A stretch of 35,623 nucleotides of DNA from Nonomuraea cypriaca (GTDB lineage: Bacteria > Actinomycetota > Actinomycetes > Streptosporangiales > Streptosporangiaceae). The stretch covers positions 1-35,623 of the forward strand of contig NZ_JADOGI010000105.1 in the NCBI RefSeq assembly GCF_015645445.1, given 5' to 3'. The translations under genes and the position numbers were made by a program. The notes beneath the pieces were generated by a model that saw nothing but the letters and a program-made list of their open reading frames with translations, searched no databases and had not been told where the DNA came from. This document shows positions 16,701 through 25,358 of this stretch, piece after piece (position 1 is the stretch's first letter; each line of letters begins with the position of its first letter).

Positions 16701-16962
16701 GGGCGGGTGCTCCTCCACCGCTTGGGACTCAGTCGGCGCCTACCTTACGCCCCATTTACCGAATGGCAGACGCGGGCGGCGGTTTCGGCAGGGCGGGCTG
16801 GTCGAGCCGGAGGTGCTGCCAGATTTCCTCCAGGAACTTATGGCACGGTAGTTGCCAAAGTTTATTAAGGTGTCAATATCCCGAAGCCATCCCGAAGCAC
16901 CCCTCATGTCCCCCAACGCCTCGGATGTCCGTCAAGGCGTGACCTATGAAAGGTACGCGCGG
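16701..16962. promoter_or_regulatory. Divergent intergenic region between the two glycosyltransferase operons
   Basis: This region separates the leftward 15627-16700 gene from the rightward operon. The stretch 16850-16885 is distinctly AT-rich for this genome (TTGCCAAAGTTTATTAAGG). TTGCCA at 16852 could act as a -35 element, but no clear -10 follows. An alternative is that translation of the next gene begins inside this stretch (TTG 16852, GTG 16870 or ATG 16906). Confidence 0.4.
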
Positions 16963-17397
16963 ATGCTCTCGCCCCGCCGACTGGCGGCGACCGCCGCACT
17001 CCTCGCAGCTCTCGCGGTCGCACTCGCGGTTCTCGTCGTCTCCGGCCTGATCACGTTCGGCGCGGCGGCCGCCACGGCGGCGTTCCTCGTCGTGCTGGGC
17101 GCTCTGGCCTTCCTCACGCTGCTCGCGCGCCGCATCGACGGCAAGGCGCACAGGATCGACCTGCGGATCAAGAAGCACGAGGCCGAGCTGGCCAAGACCA
17201 CCACCGCGATCAAGCACATCGAGACCCGGTTGGACCTGCTGGTGCGGGCCGTCGAGGAGTCGGCCGTGCGACGCGCCGACGACCTGGGCGCGATCCTGGC
17301 CTCGCTCGGCGAGGACCGGGTGAACGCCATGGCGCGGGCGCGAGAGGTGGAGGAGCTGCGCGCGGCCGTCCGCGCGCTGGCCAGGGACTCCGTATGA
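16963..17397 (+). CDS. Small two-helix membrane protein with coiled-coil tail
   Basis: 144 residues from ATG 16963, chosen because GAAAGG lies nine bases upstream; in-frame starts at 16906 (ATG) and 16852 (TTG) are possible. I do not recognise a family. Two adjacent transmembrane helices (about residues 6-29 and 32-54; AATAALLAALAVALAVLVV and AAATAAFLVVLGALAFLTL) precede a charged coiled coil (about 58-140). The coiled coil contains KKHEAELAKTTTAIKHIETR, then leucine-spaced repeats to the end. It is first in a four-gene operon and overlaps the next glycosyltransferase by 4 bases. It could be a membrane scaffold that recruits the otherwise soluble glycosyltransferases, several of which also carry coiled coils; that is inference. 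Confidence 0.75.
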   Translation: MLSPRRLAATAALLAALAVALAVLVVSGLITFGAAAATAAFLVVLGALAFLTLLARRIDGKAHRIDLRIKKHEAELAKTTTAIKHIETRLDLLVRAVEESAVRRADDLGAILASLGEDRVNAMARAREVEELRAAVRALARDSV

Positions 17398-18896
17398 CGC
17401 GGGTGAGGCACAACGACTACGGCGTGCTGCGACCGCCCGCGATCGGGGCGTGGACGCCGTCGCTGACCGTCTCCGTGGTCATCCCGGCCTACGACTGCGC
17501 GGACGTGCTGGAGCGCACGGTGGGGGCGCTGGCGCGGCAGACGTACCCGGCGGAGCTGGTCGAGGTGGTGGTCGCGGACGACGGAAGCGAGCCGCCGATC
17601 GAGGTTCCCGGCGCCCGGGTCGTACGGGTGGCCGAAGGGTGGGGACGCGGCGCGGCGCGGCAGACCGGGCAGCTCGCGGCCACCGGCGACGTGATCCACT
17701 GGCTGGACGCGGACATGCTGCCTGCCGAGGACCATCTCGAGGCGCACATGCGCTGGCACCACCTGATCGACTACGCGGTCGTGCTGAGTGACACGCGGTT
17801 CGTGGACGCGCCGGGCGAGGAGGGCGTCCAGTCCGAGTACGTCACGAAGACGCTGGAGTCGAGCCGGCGGCTCAAGGACTCGGGGTTCAGCGCGTACCTG
17901 CTGCACACGGGCGCGTCCACGTCCGTACGCGCCTGGTTGCTGCGGGCGGCGGGCGGCGTGGACGTCTCGCTGAACATGGCCGAGGACACCGAGCTCGGCT
18001 ACCGGCTGGCCCAGAGCGGGGCGGTGTTCGTCCCGGACGCCGAGGCCAGGGCGTGGCACGTCGGGCCCTCCACCGTGATGCTGCGGGAGAAGGAGGTGCA
18101 CCGGCACAACTGGTCGTACCTGGGTGACCTGATCCCGGACCTGCGCTGGCTGCGCGGCCATCCGCGCCGTCACTGGCTGGTGCCGTACGTGCGGGTGGTG
18201 GTGGCGGCGGCCACGTACGAGGAGACGCGCGCCACCGTGGACTCCGCGCTGGCCGGCACCCTCACCGACGCCGCCGTCACACTGGTCGGGCCCTGGGGGA
18301 AGCTGACCGGCGAACGCCGCTCGAACCTCGACGACCCCCTCCTCGACCTGCGGCTGCTCCACAACCTCTACGCGCATGAGCCCCGGGTCGCGTTCGCGGA
18401 GGGCGTACCCGCCTCCGCCGCGCCCTCCCCCTTCCAGCTGCACGTCCCCACCGGGTGGGTGCTGGGCGCCGACACGCTGACCGAGCTCGTACGGCACGCC
18501 GACCAGGACGGCCTCGGCCTGGTGTGCGCGGCGCTGACCGAGACCGGAGACGGGGTCGTGGCCGCCCGGCTGGAACGCACCTGCGCCTTCGCCCGCGCCG
18601 CCCGGTTCCAGGGCGGGGCCGACGACCTGGTGGACGAGATGTTCGGGTCGGAGTGGGCCAGCGGGAGCGAGTACGGCTTTACGGTCGCGGACGAGGCCGA
18701 GCCGCTGTCCGGCGACCCCGCCAAGTGGCGGGCGCTGGCGGGACGGCGGCTGGGAGAGGTCAAGCGGCTGCGCGCGGAGGTGGAACGGCTCACCGCCGAG
18801 GTCGAACGCCTCTCCGCCGTCCCGGAGGCCGCCGGCGCCGATGACTCCCGTGGACCGTTGAGCTCATTGATCAGGCACCTGCGGAGCGCCGGATGA
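17394..18896 (+). CDS. GT2-family glycosyltransferase (two-domain, R-x-N-D-Y type)
   Basis: A 500-residue protein. The signature VRHNDY (4-9) and the segment PPAIGAWTPSL precede the GT-A domain: SVVIPAYDCAD (27-37), ADDGS, LDADM (104-108), and AEDTELGYRLAQSGAVFVP. The degenerate second half starts WLVPYVRVVVAA and includes LVGPWGKLTGERR and FQLHVPTGWVLGADTL. A coiled coil (RLRAEVERLTAEVERL) and a basic tail (LSSLIRHLRSAG) end the protein. It overlaps both neighbours by 4 bases (ATGA), so the operon 16963-22536 is tightly coupled. Closest relatives in the window are the 20842 and 13855 products. Donor sugar and acceptor cannot be deduced. Confidence 0.88.
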   Translation: MTRVRHNDYGVLRPPAIGAWTPSLTVSVVIPAYDCADVLERTVGALARQTYPAELVEVVVADDGSEPPIEVPGARVVRVAEGWGRGAARQTGQLAATGDVIHWLDADMLPAEDHLEAHMRWHHLIDYAVVLSDTRFVDAPGEEGVQSEYVTKTLESSRRLKDSGFSAYLLHTGASTSVRAWLLRAAGGVDVSLNMAEDTELGYRLAQSGAVFVPDAEARAWHVGPSTVMLREKEVHRHNWSYLGDLIPDLRWLRGHPRRHWLVPYVRVVVAAATYEETRATVDSALAGTLTDAAVTLVGPWGKLTGERRSNLDDPLLDLRLLHNLYAHEPRVAFAEGVPASAAPSPFQLHVPTGWVLGADTLTELVRHADQDGLGLVCAALTETGDGVVAARLERTCAFARAARFQGGADDLVDEMFGSEWASGSEYGFTVADEAEPLSGDPAKWRALAGRRLGEVKRLRAEVERLTAEVERLSAVPEAAGADDSRGPLSSLIRHLRSAG

Positions 18897-20845
18897 TCGC
18901 CCGGTTGCTGGCGGAGCTGGGCGAAGCCCGCGTGTTCTTCGCCGGAATCGACGACGTCGAGCCGCTGTACGCGGGCGCGTCCTCGCCGGTCGTCGATCTC
19001 GACCGGGATCTCCTGGAGCCGGTCGCCGAGCCCGAGCAGGTGGGCGAGGTGCTCGTCCTGGCCAGGACGCCGGCCGACCTGCGCAGGATCGCGACGCTGC
19101 ACAAGCTGTTGCCGCAGGCCGAGCGGGTCGTGGTGGCCGTGCTCGACACGCCCGCCACCCACCCGGCCCCCGTGCCCATGCCGACGCCCGCGCACCGGTG
19201 GCGGTCGCTGACCGATCTGCGGGTGTACCAGCCGAAGAACCGGGTGTGGGTGGTGGAGGCCCGCTTCTCCGGTGCCACGCCCGCCGGCCGTACGGTCGCC
19301 GCCACGGCGCGGGCGTTCGCCGGGCATCGCCTCGACGTGATCACGGCTCCCGCGGCGGCGATCGCGGGGGTGGGAGCGGCGGACTGGCGGCCCGGCGACC
19401 CGAACGCCACGCCCGCCAAGGTGACGGGACCGGTGCCCGAGCGGGTCGGTGCGCCGGGAAGCGACATGGTGCTGCGCACACTCGACGCCACCACCGCGGA
19501 CCGCCAGGACGACGCGCCCCTGCCCATCGCGAACGGCTCCCCCACCCCGCCCACGCCGATCGAGCGGCCGACGTTGACGGCGGTGAGCTGGGAGCGGCTG
19601 GGACGGCCCGGCATGTCGGGATCCCCGCTGGCGGATCCCGACGTGCTGGGGGAGCCCACGATGATCCCGCCGGTGGACGAGCGCCTGGTCAATCCCCAAG
19701 GTTTCGTGACGACCCCGGCCAACGGCATGGCGTCGCTGGCCGAGCGGGACGGCCGCTGGTCGGTGGTGCTGGACGGGAAGGTCGTGACGTCGTTCGCGGA
19801 GTCCGGCGGGGTCACCGACGCGGACGTGGCCAGGTTGCGCCAGATCCGGGGCGTCGAGGTGGACTGGCGGCACGCGCACAGCGGTCCGCTGGCCGCCGTA
19901 CGGGTGCTGGCCGGGCTGGCCACCGCCGGGGTGCCGCTGGTGGCGGACGCGGTGCCGCGATGGGCCGGCGCCCTCGGAGAGGAAATAATCCGACTTATCG
20001 AGCTGCGTCCGGATGTATCGGATGATCTCGAGGATGATCTCAGTCGGGAGGAGTACAGCATCCGGCTGCGCCGGGCCGCACTCCGTACCCACGGCGTGGC
20101 GGCCCGATGGGAGCAGCTCGGCGCGCCGGCCCCCGCTCCCCCGCTCACCTCCGTGCTCCTCGCCACCCGCCGCACCGACATGGTGGCCTTCGCCCTCGGC
20201 CAGATCGCCCGCCAGCGGGACGTCCAACTTGAGGTGATCCTCGCGCTGCACGGCGTGCCGGCCGGTCATCCGGACGTGGCGGCGGCGATCGCGGCGTTCG
20301 AGTGGCCGCTGACCGTGATCGAGGCGGACCGCCAGGCCGTCTTCGGCGAGGTGCTGAACACCGCCGCCGCCAGGGCCTCGGGCTCGTTCCTGCTGAAGAT
20401 GGACGACGACGACTGGTACGGCCCCGACTTCGTCTCCGACCTGCTGCTGGCGCACTCGTACTCGGGAGCGCAGGTCGTCGGCACGGTGCCGGAGTTCGTC
20501 TACCTGTCCTCCATCGACGTCACCGTGCACCGCAGGCAGATCACCGAGCAGATCACGAGTTTCGTGGCCGGCGGCACGATCCTGGTGGAGCGGTCCGCGT
20601 TCCAGGCGGTCGGCGGGTTCCGGCCGTTGCGGCGTTCGGTGGACACCCAGTTCCAGGAGGCCATGCAGGCTGCGGGCGGGCAGATCTACCGTACTCACGG
20701 GCTCGGCTACATTCTGCGCAGGGGCCCGGCCGCGAACCACACCTGGCAGGAGCCCATCGGGACGTTCCTGCAGCGCAACCGGCGGCAGTGGCGCGGCTTC
20801 CACCCGAACGCCCTCATGGCCCTGGACGGAAGCCCCCACCTGTGA
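18893..20845 (+). CDS. Large glycosyltransferase with DDDDWYGP motif and extra N-terminal domain
   Basis: A 650-residue protein. Residues 1-170 form a Rossmann-like alpha/beta region of unknown function, followed by a Pro-rich linker to about 260. Residues about 265-400 match the pre-domain of the 15627-16700 protein (GFVTTPANGMASL, RGVEVDW, TAGVPLVADAVPRW, REEYSIRLRRA). The C-terminal GT2-like domain has TSVLLATRRTDM, FGEVLNTAAARASG, the acidic cluster DDDDWYGP (504-511), VAGGTILVERSAFQAVGGF, and YRTHGLGYILRRG. Coding positions near 19980-20055 use unusual codons (ATA, CTT, GTA, AGT). It overlaps both flanking genes by 4 bases. It is presumably a transferase for the same polymer as its operon partners. 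Confidence 0.85.
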   Translation: MIARLLAELGEARVFFAGIDDVEPLYAGASSPVVDLDRDLLEPVAEPEQVGEVLVLARTPADLRRIATLHKLLPQAERVVVAVLDTPATHPAPVPMPTPAHRWRSLTDLRVYQPKNRVWVVEARFSGATPAGRTVAATARAFAGHRLDVITAPAAAIAGVGAADWRPGDPNATPAKVTGPVPERVGAPGSDMVLRTLDATTADRQDDAPLPIANGSPTPPTPIERPTLTAVSWERLGRPGMSGSPLADPDVLGEPTMIPPVDERLVNPQGFVTTPANGMASLAERDGRWSVVLDGKVVTSFAESGGVTDADVARLRQIRGVEVDWRHAHSGPLAAVRVLAGLATAGVPLVADAVPRWAGALGEEIIRLIELRPDVSDDLEDDLSREEYSIRLRRAALRTHGVAARWEQLGAPAPAPPLTSVLLATRRTDMVAFALGQIARQRDVQLEVILALHGVPAGHPDVAAAIAAFEWPLTVIEADRQAVFGEVLNTAAARASGSFLLKMDDDDWYGPDFVSDLLLAHSYSGAQVVGTVPEFVYLSSIDVTVHRRQITEQITSFVAGGTILVERSAFQAVGGFRPLRRSVDTQFQEAMQAAGGQIYRTHGLGYILRRGPAANHTWQEPIGTFLQRNRRQWRGFHPNALMALDGSPHL

Positions 20846-22536
20846 CGCCGCCCATGAAACCGCCCGTGATCCCCCGCGTCCGCCGTAACGACTTCGGCGT
20901 TCTCACCCCGCCCGAGCTGGGCGAATGGGAGCCCACGCTGACCGTCACGGTCGTCATCCCCGCCCACGACCGGCAGGAGACCCTGGACCTGACGCTCGCG
21001 GCCCTGTCGGCCCAGAGCTACCCGGAGCACCTCGTCGACGTCATCGTCGTGGACGACGGCAGCGCCACCCCGCTCCGCCTGCCGGAGATCGTCCCGTCCA
21101 GGACGAAGCTGATCTCCAGCCCGCCGGGCGGCTGGGGCCGGGCGTGGGCCGTGCAGGCGGGCCTGGACGCCGCGACGGGCGAGGTCGTCTTCGTGCTGGA
21201 CGCCGACATGGTCCCCCACAGGCACCACGTCGAGGCCCAGCTCCGGTGGCACCACCTGGCCCCGTACGTGGTGGCGCTGGGCTGGATCGACTTCACCCCG
21301 GCCGCCGGCGAGCCTCCGGCGCAGGCGCAGGTCGTGGCGGCTCTGGAGGCGGGCACGGAGGAGTCGCTGTTCCCGCTCTCGCCGCACCGCCACGACTGGG
21401 CCGAGCAGATCATCCACGACCACGACGGGCTCCGTACGGCTCCCAGCTCCCTGGCCACCCGCATCCACGTGGGGGCGACGGTGTCGTACCCCGCGGCGCT
21501 GCTGCGCTCGATCGGCGGCATGGACACGTCGCTGGTGCTGGCGGAGGACACGGAGCTGGGGTACCGGCTCACGCAGGCGGGGGCGGTCTTCGTCCCCGAT
21601 CCGCGGTCCCGGGCCTGGCACCTCGGCCTGCCGACGGCGATGCGCGAGTACGCCGCGCTGAAGCGCTACAACGACCCGTACGTGGCGGACCGCGTACCGT
21701 ACCGTCGCTACCTGCGCACGGAGGCGGGCCGCCAGTGGCTGGTGCCGTATGTGGACGCGGTGGTGCCGGCGGGCTCGTACGAGGACACCCGCGCGACCGT
21801 CGACGCCCTGCTGGCGAGCTCGATCCCGGACATCAGGGTCACGATCACAGGCCCCTGGGACACGCTGACCGACGGCCGACGTTCCCCGCTCGCCGACCCG
21901 GACCTCGACCTGCGCCTCATCCACGCCGGCTTCGCCAACGACCCCCGCGTGCACCTGACCGCCCCGGCCACCGGCACGCCCCCGTTCCGCCTCTTCGTCC
22001 CGCCGGGCTGGGTCCCGTCGGCGGGCACGGTGGAGCGCCTCGTGGCCTACATGGAGGAGCACGACACCGGCAGCCTCCGCGTCGCCCTGGAGGAGACCGC
22101 CCAGGGCGTGACCGCGGCCCGCCTGGACCGTACGGCGGCCCTGTCCAGAGCCGCGCTGGTGGCCACCCCGGGCGAGGACCGGGACGACCTGATCGACGCC
22201 CTGTTCGGCCTGGAATGGGTGGACGGGGAGACCTGGGGCTTCACGCGCCGCCCGGCCGTCTACCCACCGCGCAAGAAGCCGAAGTCCGAGCTCGAACTGC
22301 TCGTCGCCGAACGCGACAAGGAGATCACCCACTACCGCAGGCGCACGGCCGCGCTCCGGGCGGAGATCGCGCAGCTGCGCCGGGAGGCGGGCAAGAACGG
22401 CAGGGACGCGGCCCGCTGGCGCGAGAAGGCGGAGGCGTGGCGCCGCGAGGCGGTCCGGCTGACCCGCTCCCGGGACCGCACGGCACTCAAACGAGCCGTC
22501 CGCAAGGTCCGCGACCTCGCCTTCCCCACGGACTGA
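20842..22536 (+). CDS. GT2-family glycosyltransferase (two-domain, R-x-N-D-F type) with coiled coil
   Basis: 564 residues from GTG 20842, which overlaps the upstream stop as GTGA; ATG 20854 is an alternative. The frame remains open upstream to 20302 but that part lies inside the previous gene. It has signature VRRNDF (13-18), TVVIPAHDRQE (36-46), VVDDGS, LDADM (119-123), and AEDTELGYRLTQAGAVFVP. The second half begins WLVPYVDAVVPAG and contains TITGPWDTL and FRLFVPPGWVPSAGTV. A long coiled coil (about 475-545) leads to the basic tail TALKRAVRKVRD. It is last in the operon and its 3' end converges on hom, 30 bases away. Substrates are unknown. Confidence 0.88.
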   Translation: MTPPMKPPVIPRVRRNDFGVLTPPELGEWEPTLTVTVVIPAHDRQETLDLTLAALSAQSYPEHLVDVIVVDDGSATPLRLPEIVPSRTKLISSPPGGWGRAWAVQAGLDAATGEVVFVLDADMVPHRHHVEAQLRWHHLAPYVVALGWIDFTPAAGEPPAQAQVVAALEAGTEESLFPLSPHRHDWAEQIIHDHDGLRTAPSSLATRIHVGATVSYPAALLRSIGGMDTSLVLAEDTELGYRLTQAGAVFVPDPRSRAWHLGLPTAMREYAALKRYNDPYVADRVPYRRYLRTEAGRQWLVPYVDAVVPAGSYEDTRATVDALLASSIPDIRVTITGPWDTLTDGRRSPLADPDLDLRLIHAGFANDPRVHLTAPATGTPPFRLFVPPGWVPSAGTVERLVAYMEEHDTGSLRVALEETAQGVTAARLDRTAALSRAALVATPGEDRDDLIDALFGLEWVDGETWGFTRRPAVYPPRKKPKSELELLVAERDKEITHYRRRTAALRAEIAQLRREAGKNGRDAARWREKAEAWRREAVRLTRSRDRTALKRAVRKVRDLAFPTD

Positions 22537-22566
22537 CCCCTGCGGGTGACCGCGTCGGCCAGGACG

Positions 22567-23856
22567 CTAGTCGTCGCCCTCCACGCGCATGACACCGGCG
22601 ACCGCGCGGACGATGTCCAGGTCGCGCAGGCCGTCCATGGTCGCCGTCAGGGCGGCGTCCGTGGCGCGGTGGGTGACGATGACGAGCTGGGCGTCGTCAC
22701 CGTGGCCCTCCTGGCGTACGGTCTGGATCGACACGTCGTGCTTGGAGAACAGCTCGGCCACCCGCGCCAGCACGCCCGGCTTGTCGGCCACGTCCAGCGC
22801 CACGTGGCAGCGCGTGACCGTCGCGCCCATGGGGTGCGCCGTCAGCTCCGCGTACGTCGACTCCTCGGGCCCGCGCGTGCCGGCCAGGCGGTTGCGCGCG
22901 ACGGCGACCAGGTCGCCGAGCACCGCCGAGGCGGTCGGCGCCCCGCCCGCGCCCTTGCCGTAGAACATCAGCTGCCCCGCCGACTCCGCCTCCACGAACA
23001 CCGCGTTGTACGCCTCCCGCACCCCCGCCAGCGGATGCGACCGCGGGATCATCGCCGGGTGCACCCGCACCCCGAACGAGCGGCCGTCGTCGGAGCGGGC
23101 GCAGATGGCCAGCAGCTTGATGACGTAGCCCATGGCCTTGGCCGAGGCCACGTCGGTGGCGGTGATCTCGGTGATGCCCTCCCTGTGCACCTCGGCGGCC
23201 GTGACGCGGCTGTGGAAGGCCAGGCCGGCCAGGATGGCGGCCTTGGCGGCGGCGTCGAAGCCCTCGACGTCGGCCGTGGGGTCGGCTTCGGCGTAGCCCA
23301 GCGTCTGGGCCTCCTCCAGGGCGTCGGTGAAGGACGCGCCCGAGGAGTCCATCTTGTCGAGGATGTAGTTGGTGGTGCCGTTGACGATGCCGAGCACCCG
23401 CTTGACGTGGTCGCCGGCCAGTGACTCACGCAGCGGGCGCAGCAGCGGGATGGCCCCGGCCACGCTCGCCTCGAAGTAGAGGTCGCCGTTGCCGGCGCGG
23501 GCCGCCTCGTGCAGGGTCGCACCGTCCTCGGCGAGCAGCGCCTTGTTGGCGGTGACCACCGACTTGCCCTTGGACAGGGCGGAGACGATCAGCGAGCGGG
23601 CCGGCTCGATGCCGCCGATGACCTCGATCACGATGTCCACGTCGTCGCGGGTGACCAGCGCCTCGCCGTCGGTGGTGAGCAGCGACGGGTCCACCTCGAC
23701 GTCGCGCTTGCGGCCGAGCCGCCGCACGGCGACCCCGGCCAGCTCCAGCGGCGCACCGACGCGCGCGGCCAGGTCGCCGGCCTGCTCGTGCAGGAGCCTG
23801 ATGACCTGCGAGCCGACGACGCCGCAGCCCAGAAGAGCCACTCTCAGCGGTTTCAC
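22567..23856 (-). CDS. hom: Homoserine dehydrogenase with C-terminal ACT domain
   Basis: Hom reduces aspartate semialdehyde to homoserine, the branch point to threonine and methionine. The 429 residues contain the NAD(P)-binding loop LLGCGVVGSQVI (8-19), VIEVIGG, and VTANKALLAEDG. The catalytic-domain segments GIVNGTTNYILDKM and LGYAEADPTADVEGFDAAAK follow. A C-terminal ACT domain (about 345-425; ADKPGVLARVAELFSKHDVS) is expected to mediate threonine feedback inhibition. GTG 23856 overlaps the lysA stop by 4 bases. Downstream, where thrC is normally found, the convergent glycosyltransferase island begins. Confidence 0.96.
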   Translation of the reverse strand: MKPLRVALLGCGVVGSQVIRLLHEQAGDLAARVGAPLELAGVAVRRLGRKRDVEVDPSLLTTDGEALVTRDDVDIVIEVIGGIEPARSLIVSALSKGKSVVTANKALLAEDGATLHEAARAGNGDLYFEASVAGAIPLLRPLRESLAGDHVKRVLGIVNGTTNYILDKMDSSGASFTDALEEAQTLGYAEADPTADVEGFDAAAKAAILAGLAFHSRVTAAEVHREGITEITATDVASAKAMGYVIKLLAICARSDDGRSFGVRVHPAMIPRSHPLAGVREAYNAVFVEAESAGQLMFYGKGAGGAPTASAVLGDLVAVARNRLAGTRGPEESTYAELTAHPMGATVTRCHVALDVADKPGVLARVAELFSKHDVSIQTVRQEGHGDDAQLVIVTHRATDAALTATMDGLRDLDIVRAVAGVMRVEGDD

Positions 23857-25235
23857 AGCTGCCCCCTCAACAGATCGTCCTCGGTCTCGCCCCGCACGAT
23901 CACGCGCGCGGCGCCGCCAGAGACCGCCACCACGGCGGGCTTGGGCAGGTAGTTGTAGTTGCTGGCCAGCGAGCGGCAGTAGGCGCCGGTCGCGGCCACG
24001 GCGATCAGGTCGCCCGGCACGAGGTCGGCGGGCAGGTGGCAGTCGCGCACGATGATGTCGCCGCTCTCGCAGTGCTTGCCGACCAGGCGGCTGAGCATCG
24101 GCTCGGCGTCGCTCTCGCGGCTGGCCAGCACTGCGGTGTACTCGGCGCCGTAGAGAGCCGTGCGGACGTTGTCGCTCATGCCCCCGTCGATGCTGACGTA
24201 CGTGCGCAGCCCCTCGACGTCCTTGACCGTGCCGACCTCGTAGAGGGTGATGCCGCCGGGGCCGACGACGGTGCGGCCGGGCTCCACGGTCAGGCGCGGC
24301 ACGGGCAGGCCCGCGTCCACGCACACCTTGGTGACGATCTCCCTGAGGCCGTCGGCCAGCTCCTTGATGTCGGGGGCCTCGTCGCCCTCGACGTACGCGA
24401 TGCCGTAGCCGCCGCCCAGGTCCAGCTCGGGCAGCACCACGCCGTGCTCTTCCTTGATCTGCACGAGCAGCGTGGCCAGCCGCCGCGCCGCCACCTCGAA
24501 CCCGGCCGTGTCCACGATCTGGGAGCCGATGTGCGAGTGCAGCCCGACGAGCTCCAGCTGCGGCAGGGCCAGGACGCGGCGTACGGCCTCGGCCGCGGCC
24601 CCCGTGTTGAGCGACAGGCCGAACTTCTGGTCGTCGTGCGCCGTCGCGATGAACTCGTGCGTGTGCGCCTCGACCCCGGTCGTCACCCTGATCATCACCT
24701 TGGGGCGGGTGCCGTGGCGCTCGGCGAGGTAGCCGAGCCTGGCGATCTCGTCGAACGAGTCGAGCACGATGTGCCCGATCCCGGCCTCCAGTGCCCTGGT
24801 CAGCTCGCCGGCGGACTTGTTGTTGCCATGGAGGGTGATGCGCTCGGGCGGGAACCCGACGCTGAGCGCCACCGCCAGCTCGCCGCCGCTGGCGACGTCG
24901 AGCCCGAGGTCCTCCTCCCGCAGCCAGCGGACCAGTTCCTTGCACAGGAACGCCTTGCCGGCGTAATGGACCTCGGAGCCGGCGAACGCGGTCGCGTAGT
25001 CGCGCATCCGGGAGCGTACGTCGTCCTCGTCGAGGACGTAGAGCGGCGTGCCGTGCTCGCGGGCCAGGTCGCGCACGTCCACACCGCCGACGGTGAGCGC
25101 GCCATCGGCCCGGGTCGACGTTCGCGGCCAGATCGCGGGGTTGATCCGGTTGAGGTCGGCGGGCGCCTGCGGTGGGCGCTCGTGGGGCAGCATCTCGGCG
25201 TGCCGGTCCCCGGCGGGGTGGGCGAATCGACTCAC
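23853..25235 (-). CDS. lysA: Diaminopimelate decarboxylase
   Basis: LysA decarboxylates meso-diaminopimelate to L-lysine using PLP. 460 residues from GTG 25235; the frame is open to 25307 but the added residues do not resemble the family. The PLP lysine is Lys94 in HYAGKAFLCKEL. Other family motifs are HGNNKSAGELTRAL, the GGGYGIAYV phosphate-binding loop, EPGRTVVGPGG, and the active-site CESGD with SNYN near the C-terminus. It overlaps hom by 4 bases and follows nrtL by 123 bases. Confidence 0.96.
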   Translation of the reverse strand: MSRFAHPAGDRHAEMLPHERPPQAPADLNRINPAIWPRTSTRADGALTVGGVDVRDLAREHGTPLYVLDEDDVRSRMRDYATAFAGSEVHYAGKAFLCKELVRWLREEDLGLDVASGGELAVALSVGFPPERITLHGNNKSAGELTRALEAGIGHIVLDSFDEIARLGYLAERHGTRPKVMIRVTTGVEAHTHEFIATAHDDQKFGLSLNTGAAAEAVRRVLALPQLELVGLHSHIGSQIVDTAGFEVAARRLATLLVQIKEEHGVVLPELDLGGGYGIAYVEGDEAPDIKELADGLREIVTKVCVDAGLPVPRLTVEPGRTVVGPGGITLYEVGTVKDVEGLRTYVSIDGGMSDNVRTALYGAEYTAVLASRESDAEPMLSRLVGKHCESGDIIVRDCHLPADLVPGDLIAVAATGAYCRSLASNYNYLPKPAVVAVSGGAARVIVRGETEDDLLRGQL

Positions 25236-25358
25236 CCGATCGAGGCTATCGGAAGCATCACTCCGCCATGACCCACTGCCCACGTATCGAGACGCGATCA
25301 AGCCCAATAAGGGATATTTTTACGATATTTCGTCGTTTGGCCGGATATTTTGTTACCT
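25236..25358. promoter_or_regulatory. AT-rich nrtL-lysA intergenic region with three GATATTT copies
   Basis: GATATTT occurs at 25313-25319, 25324-25330 and 25344-25350, spaced 11 and 20 bases, close to one and two helical turns. The composition is far more AT-rich than the surrounding DNA. On the minus strand this lies about 80-125 bases upstream of lysA, so it may be an upstream binding element or a nucleoid-protein site. No riboswitch fold is recognised. Confidence 0.45.

Noticed and set aside
20302..20841. N-terminal extension of the 20842 glycosyltransferase
   Set aside because: The extra codons overlap the previous gene's catalytic region in another frame; the GTGA overlap start fits operon style and paralogue length.
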